Shown: piece by piece, positions 58,031 through 64,000 of the stretch
Numbering within the stretch: position 1 is the stretch's first letter
How the letters are laid out: every line of letters starts with the position of its first letter
Origin: Vagococcus martis
GTDB lineage: Bacteria; Bacillota; Bacilli; Lactobacillales; Vagococcaceae
Assembly (NCBI RefSeq): GCF_002026305.1
Contig: NZ_MVAB01000001.1
Location: 1,470,001-1,534,000, forward strand
DNA length: 64,000 bases
Direction of reading: 5' to 3'
Translations under genes and position numbers: made by a program
Notes under the pieces: model-generated
The model's input: the letters and a program-made list of their open reading frames with translations, nothing else
The model's database searches: none
Told to the model about the DNA's origin: nothing

Positions 58031-60670
58031 TTATTTTATTTGAAATAAATCACCATCAAATAAAAAAACTAATATACTGATTACTAAAGTGATCATAGAC
58101 AAAATAATAATTATTAATATACTATTATTACCACCTGTAAAAGGTAATGTGGTTTGTGGTTGATTAACCATTTGAAGTTTCACAATTTCTTTTTGATTTT
58201 TTTCAATTTTAAACTTTATAGGAGTCCAATCCAATTCATAATTTTCTGGTGCTTTTATTTCCACCAACTGATACTCACCAGGGATTAAATTATCTACAAA
58301 CAACCTTCCATCATCATCTGTCACTAAATTTTCTTTAAGTAACGTACCATCCTGCTTTAACAATTTAAAAACTGCTCCTGCTAATGTTTTATTTTTATCT
58401 GGAGCAGTTTTTATTAGTTCCACTCCACCAGTAACTATTTTATTTGTGATAGTGATATCTCCTACTTCATTAGTACTTATAATCGATTCATATCCATCTG
58501 GAATAGACACTTCTCTTACTTCATAATTTATTCTTTTAGATTCCTTATCACTTTCATCTAAACCTAAAAAAGTGTATTCCCAAAGATTAGCCTCATTAAG
58601 TTCTACAACAGTACCAGTTGCAACACCGTTAGCAAACAATTGTACTTTAATCTCATTAGGACGCGTATTTCCAGAATTGTTATCGTCATCCCATACTTTG
58701 TTTACTTTTAGAGATATTTTATTTAGACCACTACTACTAGGTGGTCTCACCATACTAGCTATTGATTCATCTTTTAATACACCTGTTCCTTCACTACTCG
58801 CTTGCATAGATACTTTATTTTCAATAACACTTTCTTCTTCAAAGCTTGTTATATCTGTTTCAAAGTAAATATAGTAAGACTTCGATGTATCTGATATTCC
58901 ATCAATCACATTAGGCCCAGTTTTTTCAATGCTTACTTTTCCATCTTTAAAATATGTTTGTAAATAGTAACTAAACATATAATTGTACTCATCATGAGAT
59001 AAATTTCTATCACCATTCAATATAGGGTTTTTCACATCGTAAGCTGCAATAGTCTCTTTTATAATATGTTGATTTCCTATAGGTGTTTCCTCAAATTTAA
59101 AAGGAAATTCTGAACTCCCGCCTAAAACATAGTTGTTATAATTCCAATATACCACCCACGCTGCATTGCCATCTTTTGTAAAACCTAAGGGTACTTTTTT
59201 CACCAATTCTTTCATTGAAACAATATCTATATATTTTTTTACAGTAACAGAATCATGAACCAAACTAGATTGTTCTTTAAAAAGCAATGAAATATCTAAT
59301 TTAACCTCTTCCATATCATTGCTTATATTTTCATTATAACGTAGGGGTATATTTAAATTTAGATTTCCAGCTTTAGTGTCAGTCATAGCTTCAATAGTAA
59401 AATTACCATTCTCACCCGGAGTAACTTTATAATTCCCAATAATAAAGGAAGACTTTGAGTAATCAAATTTGCTACCATTATCTCCTAGATTTAAATTTAA
59501 CACCTCTCCAGAATTCATAGGGGGTATCGTTATATCTAAAGATAATGTGAAGTAATCTAATGTTGCTGTTATATAATCCTGTTCTGCAGGATAGTTTATT
59601 ATATGTGAATTAATTTTTAATTCATTGATACTAGCCTTTTCTTTACTTGCTTCTTCTTTAATTACTTCTTCTTTAATTACTTCTTCTTTACTTGCTTCTT
59701 CTTTACTTGCTTCTTCTTTACTTGCTTCTTCTTTACTTGCTTCTTCTTTACTTGCTTCTTCTTTACTTGCTTCTTCTTTACTTGCTTCTTCTTTACTTGC
59801 TTCTTCTTTAATTGCTTCTTCTTTACTTGCTTCTTCTTTACTTGCTTCTTCTTTACTTGCTTCTTCTTTACTTGCTTCTTCTTTACTTGCTTCTTCTTTA
59901 CTTGCTTCTTCTTTACTTGCTTCTTCTTTACTTGCTTCTTCTTTACTTGCTTCTTCTTTACTTGCTTCTTCTTTACTTGCTTCTTCTTTACTTGCTTCTT
60001 CTTTACTTGCTTCTTCTTTACTTGCTTCTTCTTTACTTGTTTCTTCCTTCTTCACTTCTTCTTCAGTGGGAAATACTAAGTCTTCTTTTGATACAAATTG
60101 ATCATTTTGCTTAAACGAGACTAATTGACCACTGTGTTTATCTCCCATCAATTCGTCAAAAGAAAGAGTCGTCGCTTTCGTACTCTGCCGATAAATTCCT
60201 AATGTCACAGCTTTATCAGGGACAAGTCTTAAATAAATCACCCGTTTGTCACCTTCTGATGATTCAAATAATTGACTCGTAATCACAGTATCTGATTTTC
60301 CTGTTTTGTTTCGTTTGGCAGATACTGTCAACTCATCCTTTATCGAGAAATCTTTCTCCGATAAAAAAGGCAGACCGTATTCCGTCTCTTTTTTCGCCTG
60401 ATGGCTGACATACATGAGATGTGTTGGATAGGGTAGTTTGACCCATGTCTCTTGAGTCGATTTAAATGTCACTTCGACTTTATCATCATCTACTTCGACA
60501 GGCTTTTCCCAATTTTTCCCATCAATTTTGATGGATAATGACTCAGACTCCTGAGCCGCTAAGACAACTTCCCTACCCCCAAACAAAAAGATGGTCACCA
60601 AACTGGTCACCATCACTATGACAAAAGAAAGAGTGGCAACCAGCTGTTGTTTAGTTAACTGTCTAACCAA
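58031..60670 (-). CDS. Large LPFTGG-anchored pilus adhesin with EEASK repeats
   Basis: An 879-residue surface protein. The signal peptide ends near residue 38 (VVLAAQES). An N-terminal domain (40-205) is followed by 27 five-residue repeats, mostly EEASK (209-343), then an adhesin-like middle region (345-670), a Cna-B domain (about 675-770, ISLKVNKVWDDD...) and a SpaA-type domain (about 772-845, GGVELIKT...). The sorting signal is LPFTGG. The tail after the membrane stretch is DGDLFQIK, which lacks the usual positive cluster. Translation starts at TTG (60670), nine bases after AGGAGG. It follows the major pilin by 21 bases and is likely the tip or accessory pilin. Confidence 0.85.
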   Translation of the reverse strand: MVRQLTKQQLVATLSFVIVMVTSLVTIFLFGGREVVLAAQESESLSIKIDGKNWEKPVEVDDDKVEVTFKSTQETWVKLPYPTHLMYVSHQAKKETEYGLPFLSEKDFSIKDELTVSAKRNKTGKSDTVITSQLFESSEGDKRVIYLRLVPDKAVTLGIYRQSTKATTLSFDELMGDKHSGQLVSFKQNDQFVSKEDLVFPTEEEVKKEETSKEEASKEEASKEEASKEEASKEEASKEEASKEEASKEEASKEEASKEEASKEEASKEEASKEEASKEEASKEEAIKEEASKEEASKEEASKEEASKEEASKEEASKEEASKEEASKEEVIKEEVIKEEASKEKASINELKINSHIINYPAEQDYITATLDYFTLSLDITIPPMNSGEVLNLNLGDNGSKFDYSKSSFIIGNYKVTPGENGNFTIEAMTDTKAGNLNLNIPLRYNENISNDMEEVKLDISLLFKEQSSLVHDSVTVKKYIDIVSMKELVKKVPLGFTKDGNAAWVVYWNYNNYVLGGSSEFPFKFEETPIGNQHIIKETIAAYDVKNPILNGDRNLSHDEYNYMFSYYLQTYFKDGKVSIEKTGPNVIDGISDTSKSYYIYFETDITSFEEESVIENKVSMQASSEGTGVLKDESIASMVRPPSSSGLNKISLKVNKVWDDDNNSGNTRPNEIKVQLFANGVATGTVVELNEANLWEYTFLGLDESDKESKRINYEVREVSIPDGYESIISTNEVGDITITNKIVTGGVELIKTAPDKNKTLAGAVFKLLKQDGTLLKENLVTDDDGRLFVDNLIPGEYQLVEIKAPENYELDWTPIKFKIEKNQKEIVKLQMVNQPQTTLPFTGGNNSILIIIILSMITLVISILVFLFDGDLFQIK
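59641..60045 (-). repeat. 27 tandem 15-bp repeats inside the adhesin gene
   Basis: Units of 15 bp, consensus GAAGAAGCAAGTAAA on the coding strand, encode EEASK. Variants encode EEVIK (two units near 59660-59685), EEAIK (one near 59806) and EETSK (the first unit). The array is in frame, so unit gain or loss changes length without breaking the gene. It also leaves long open frames on the plus strand, which are not genes. Confidence 0.95.
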
Positions 60671-60691
60671 TGTGCCAGTCCTCCTTTATTT

Positions 60692-62467
60692 TTATGCGTG
60701 TTTACGTTTTTTATCCATCGTCAACATCACTGCTCCTGAGGCAATCGCACCAATCGCTATCACCACAATAATCGTTGTGCCTGTTCCCCCAGTAAATGGT
60801 AGTTTTGTTTCTTTCTTATTGACAATATCTACGTATGATTTACTCGCTGTATCTAACGTTACCACAATTTCTTGTGGTGCTTTAATTAATTCATACCCAC
60901 TTGGTGCTTTTGTTTCCACTACCCAATAAGATTTCTTAATATCTGATGTCGCAACATCTGCTTCACCTGCATCTTGTTGGCCGTTGCCGTTGGCATCGTT
61001 AAACCAAATTAATTTCAACCCGTTAAAGGTGACTTTTCCATCAGCGGCACTCGTACTCTTCATTAATGATGTGCCAGCTGCTTCGGCAGCTGCTTCTGCT
61101 TCAGCTAACGTTCCGCCGACTAGCGTATCACCGTCTTTTTTACCATAACGTTTGCCATCAAGTCCTAAAAAGATATTTTTTTCGGCATCCGCTTTCGTAT
61201 CCGCAATGTGGAATTCAGCACCCGCTAAATTTTCTGTTCCAGTGGCACTTTCTCCTTTTTTCGTTAAATCAAATCCACCAGTGTAATATTTTGGTTTGTC
61301 TTCATTTCCAGGTGTAACGGGTTTATTACCCGGTGTTAAAAATTTAATCCGGAACGCATTCTCTACTGTTCCGTTAAAGTCTACCCCTGTTTTCGTTTTA
61401 TAAACGACTCTTATTTGATCATATGACTGAGCCTTTTTCATACCAGCTTGAGTTAACGACACATCCACTGGTTTAACGTCAGCTGTTGAATCTGTGATGG
61501 GTTTCGTTGGTTTCGCTTCATTGTTTACTTTTACTTCATAATCCGTATTAAACGTTAGGTCAGTCCATTCTGCGTCACCTGTTTTCTTCACTTGTGTGGT
61601 CACATCAAGTAATTCTAAGTTTTTATCAATGTTATCTAGAATATGGAAATAATTGGCATAAATTTCATCGCCTTTTTTAACCTCTTTTTCAGCATCAGGG
61701 ATAATCTCTCCCTTATCATCATAAATCGGGGTAATTTTCATATCTTGTGAAGCCACTGTATATAATCCTGCTGGAACCGTCGCAGTTGCTTCCCATGTAA
61801 ATTCTTGACCGGCTTTAATCGAATAACCAGAACCGCCATTGACTGTTTTAACAGGATTCATTAACGTTTCTAAAATATTTTTTGGTTGAACAACCACATC
61901 ATAAATTAATTTCCCTGTATCATCTCGTTTAGTTTGTGGAATATAAACAAAGAATGGATCGGCTGGTTTTGCGACAGATGGCTTCACTCCTCGATCATCT
62001 GGTAACTCTGTGACTAAATAAATCCCATCGGCAGATATTCCTGTTCCTAATGCTTGCGTCGCTTTTCCATCAGCCCCTGTGGTAATGGTTTTTTCCTCAA
62101 ATGAACCATCAATGGTGTAATCTGTCCCTTCTTTTACTGTTAAAGGATCTTCTAGTGGTTTGCCTCCCTCTTTTGCCGTAACACGTTGGATTTTAAACTT
62201 AATTCCTTCTAAAGGCGTTTTATCAATTCCATCAACCGCTTCCCCAGTCCCTGGATTGCCTAATTCAGAGGCATCTTTCACCGCATATTTATAAATAGAG
62301 AGTGAACGAGGGGATGTTTCATCTGCGACCGCTCCTCCAACCACTGATGCAGGTGCTGCTTCAGACACAATCGGGTTCATCACACCAATCATACCCGAAC
62401 AAATTAATGTAGCCGATAATAATCCAGTCACAATACTACTCTGTATCCCTTTTTTCATATTATTCAT
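60692..62467 (-). CDS. Major (backbone) pilin, LPFTGG-anchored
   Basis: A 591-residue pilin. The signal peptide ends near residue 38 (VSEAAPA). The shaft-type layout is visible: an N-terminal pilin D1 domain (50-195) ending with the pilin motif YDVVVQPK (Lys196), a middle domain (200-385), and a C-terminal Cna-B-type domain with E-box YWVVETKAPSGYE (about 510-525). The sorting signal is LPFTGG (556-561) with a basic tail KKRKHA. Lys196 would be joined to the Thr of the next subunit by the class C sortase. GGAGGAG precedes the ATG. It is first in the operon, and thus probably the most expressed. Confidence 0.9.
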   Translation of the reverse strand: MNNMKKGIQSSIVTGLLSATLICSGMIGVMNPIVSEAAPASVVGGAVADETSPRSLSIYKYAVKDASELGNPGTGEAVDGIDKTPLEGIKFKIQRVTAKEGGKPLEDPLTVKEGTDYTIDGSFEEKTITTGADGKATQALGTGISADGIYLVTELPDDRGVKPSVAKPADPFFVYIPQTKRDDTGKLIYDVVVQPKNILETLMNPVKTVNGGSGYSIKAGQEFTWEATATVPAGLYTVASQDMKITPIYDDKGEIIPDAEKEVKKGDEIYANYFHILDNIDKNLELLDVTTQVKKTGDAEWTDLTFNTDYEVKVNNEAKPTKPITDSTADVKPVDVSLTQAGMKKAQSYDQIRVVYKTKTGVDFNGTVENAFRIKFLTPGNKPVTPGNEDKPKYYTGGFDLTKKGESATGTENLAGAEFHIADTKADAEKNIFLGLDGKRYGKKDGDTLVGGTLAEAEAAAEAAGTSLMKSTSAADGKVTFNGLKLIWFNDANGNGQQDAGEADVATSDIKKSYWVVETKAPSGYELIKAPQEIVVTLDTASKSYVDIVNKKETKLPFTGGTGTTIIVVIAIGAIASGAVMLTMDKKRKHA

Positions 62468-62499
62468 TTCTCCTCCAATAATGATATCTTTTGTTCGAT
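62468..62499 (-). promoter_or_regulatory. Short leader of the pilus operon
   Basis: About 30 bases between the -10 box and the major pilin ATG, including the strong ribosome-binding site GGAGGAG. It leaves no room for a riboswitch. Confidence 0.55.
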
Positions 62500-62546
62500 T
62501 ATACTACTTTTTTTGATAGAATAGCAAGATTTAAATTTAAATCGTA
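62500..62546 (-). promoter_or_regulatory. Promoter of the pilus operon
   Basis: TTGCTA (62524-62529), an 18-base spacer and TATAAT (62500-62505) on the minus strand. Directly upstream is the perfect palindrome ATTTAAATTTAAAT (about 62531-62544), which may be an UP-type element or a regulator site. Confidence 0.7.
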
Positions 62547-63019
62547 TAAAAATACCGGAGGAAAAAATAAACATACTATACCTTACCATATAAAAAGTGT
62601 ACTCATTACTTCGGGATTAAACTTAACGGAAAAAGATTTCATCAAATGAATATCAATTAGAACTTACAAAAAAGTTAAACCTAGTCAACTACGAAAAAAT
62701 GTTTTTTTCTATCATATAAATACAAAAGTTTACTCAATAATAGAACAAACAGTTTGTTATGAAAAAGTATCTTCTAACCTTAATGTTGTTCCAGAACTAA
62801 AAAAGAAAGACACAAGTCTACTCCACCACTGTCATCTAGGTAGAAACTTGAATCTTTCAAAAGATATATTCTAACAATACTTTTTAAGAAGATGAAGCTA
62901 TATTCTGTATTATACAGACAAATTTTCGTTAATATGAGCACTCATGTTAATACATTTTTACTTTTAATAGTAAGATTTAACCTCAAAACGTTTAAAAATT
63001 AGAATAAATCTAATCTTTA
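62547..63019. other. Gene-free AT-rich region upstream of the pilus operon
   Basis: About 470 bases with no recognised gene. A frame at 62650-62874 on the plus strand is open for 74 codons but has no start codon and resembles no known family. The aminotransferase gene ends at its right edge; only a weak terminator-like T-rich stretch follows it. Confidence 0.45.
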
Positions 63020-64000
63020 TTATTTGTTATACGTTAATAAAAATCGTTCCAAACGATTACACCCTTCTTCAAGTTCTTCCATTGAACACGCAAAAGATAA
63101 ACGAATATGCCCTTCACCATAAATTGAAAATGTTCTTCCTGGTACTACAGCTAAATGTTCTGCTTCTAAAAGTTCAGAGGCAAATTCAAATGAATCTTTG
63201 TTGTATTCAGCTATAATCGGGAAAATATAAAAAGCACCTTTTGGCAATTCAACGGGTAGACCCATGTCTCTCAAACGTTTATAGGTAAAATCTCGTCTTT
63301 CTTTATATGCCTCATTCATTTTTGCTAAAATACCTGGCCCTGTTTCATCTGTAAAAGCAGCTATTGCTCCATATTGAGAAGGAGTTGCCACACAAACTGA
63401 ATTATACAAATGCACTTTTGTAACTTGTTCTGTTGCAAAAGGTGGTGCTAATATGTAGCCGATTCTCCCACCTGTAATCGCGTGAGATTTAGACAAACCA
63501 TTAATGACAAATAATTGTTCTCTAACTTCCGGAAACTCCATAAATGAATGGAACTCACCATCATAAACATTATCAGAATATATTTCATCCGTCAGAATAA
63601 ATATATCCGTGTCTTTCAACACATCAACCAGTTCGTTCATTTGTTCCAACGATGGAATCATACCTGTTGGGTTTGTTGGGTAATTAAAAATGATCGCTTT
63701 GGTTTTTGGGGTGATAGCTTGTTTTAAAACTTCTTTTGTTAAGACAAAATTGGTCTTCGTCGTATCAATTAAGACTGTATTAGCTCCTTGAAGTGTCGCA
63801 ATTGGTTCATACGCTAAATAAGTTGGACAAGGAATAATAACCTCGTCTCCTTCTTCAAGAATTGTTCGTAATACACTATCAATCGCTTCAGACCCACCGT
63901 TCGTCACGATGATTTCTGTCTCAGCATCATATGTCACATCGAAACGTTTTTTATTGTAAGCTGAAATAGCTTCACGTAATTCGATTAACCCTCTATTGTG
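63020..64000 (-). CDS. Class I/II aminotransferase (5' end outside window)
   Basis: The last 327 codons of a fold-type I PLP aminotransferase; the frame continues through the right edge, where HNRGLIELREAI is visible, so the internal GTG near 63937 is not the start. The cofactor lysine lies in NGLSKSHAITGGRIGY, with FNYPTNPTG and TDEIYSD contacts for PLP. It resembles AraT/PatA-type enzymes that act on aromatic amino acids or N-acetyl-LL-diaminopimelate; the choice cannot be made from the sequence alone. It is complete at the C-terminus. Confidence 0.88.
   Translation of the reverse strand, partial: HNRGLIELREAISAYNKKRFDVTYDAETEIIVTNGGSEAIDSVLRTILEEGDEVIIPCPTYLAYEPIATLQGANTVLIDTTKTNFVLTKEVLKQAITPKTKAIIFNYPTNPTGMIPSLEQMNELVDVLKDTDIFILTDEIYSDNVYDGEFHSFMEFPEVREQLFVINGLSKSHAITGGRIGYILAPPFATEQVTKVHLYNSVCVATPSQYGAIAAFTDETGPGILAKMNEAYKERRDFTYKRLRDMGLPVELPKGAFYIFPIIAEYNKDSFEFASELLEAEHLAVVPGRTFSIYGEGHIRLSFACSMEELEEGCNRLERFLLTYNK

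Noticed and set aside
59641-60045. Possible CRISPR array
   Set aside because: The 15-bp units are directly adjacent without spacers and encode an in-frame peptide repeat.
59625-60114. Long open frames on the plus strand within the adhesin repeat region
   Set aside because: They result from the 15-bp periodicity, which keeps all frames open; they have no ribosome-binding site and encode only low-complexity LLASS/LLLYL repeats.
62650-62874. 74-codon open frame between the pilus operon and the aminotransferase
   Set aside because: No start codon or ribosome-binding site, and no recognisable family.
63020-63937. Aminotransferase as a complete gene starting at an internal GTG near 63937
   Set aside because: Coding sequence of the same family continues upstream to the window edge, so the gene is partial.

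Overview
The window is low-GC DNA from a Firmicute of the order Lactobacillales. Gene content and order point to the Enterococcaceae, with a Vagococcus-like relative as the best guess: rpoY-rnjA, gltX/cysS/mrnC/rlmB/rae1, a SigH-like factor, EfrAB-type ABC exporters, Rex, paired Mga-like regulators, Veg, Spx-MecA and LPXTG pili assembled by sortase. This placement is inferred from protein families; no rRNA or tRNA gene was found.

Layout. 1-4.3 kb: the end of a Gfo/Idh/MocA oxidoreductase and a heterodimeric ABC exporter. 4.3-6.6 kb: rpoY-rnjA behind a structured leader. 6.6-15 kb, mostly minus strand: a GNAT protein, a DUF2179 protein, cold-shock protein, radC, HAD phosphatase, folC, valS under a T-box, tpx and rex with its own operator. 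15-21.7 kb, accessory: two Mga/AtxA-like regulators with a 49-codon gene between them, a membrane-anchored sortase-like protein, a GT-A-like protein and an FMN-binding-like lipoprotein. 21.8-23.7 kb: an IS30-family element and a broken ClbS/DfsB-family gene. 24-31 kb: cysK-cysE, gtrA, mecA, spx, trpS, a divergent clpP paralogue, a low-molecular-weight phosphatase, veg and a SigH/ComX-like sigma factor. 31.2-34 kb: a MerR/MFS/DUF4811 cassette with a mirror-symmetric divergent promoter. 34.2-44.5 kb: rae1, rlmB, mrnC, cysS (T-box), gltX, PIN/TRAM protein, radA, dut, kup. 44.6-49.4 kb: proBA and a YfhO-family protein. 49.4-50.7 kb: a second, inverted IS30 copy. 50.7-55.3 kb: a lipoprotein, a short prepilin peptidase, an SsuABC/ThiXYZ-type ABC importer and a maltose-acetyltransferase-like enzyme. 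55.4-62.6 kb: a four-gene pilus operon. 63-64 kb: the end of a class I/II aminotransferase.

The most unusual locus is the pilus operon. It runs from the major pilin (LPFTGG), through a repeat-bearing adhesin (LPFTGG) and a small pilin (LPQTSG), to one 600-residue protein carrying two complete sortase domains: class C (His170/Cys232/Arg241) followed by class A-like (His448/Cys509/Arg518), with four predicted membrane segments. Pilus polymerisation and wall attachment may therefore be joined in one polypeptide.

Other points of note are two IS30 copies with 13-14 bp target duplications, each separating a minus-strand gene from its terminator; a ClpP paralogue with Ser where the catalytic Asp should be; a sortase-like protein without the catalytic Arg beside the Mga-like regulators; and a 63-bp palindrome that forms two identical divergent promoters.
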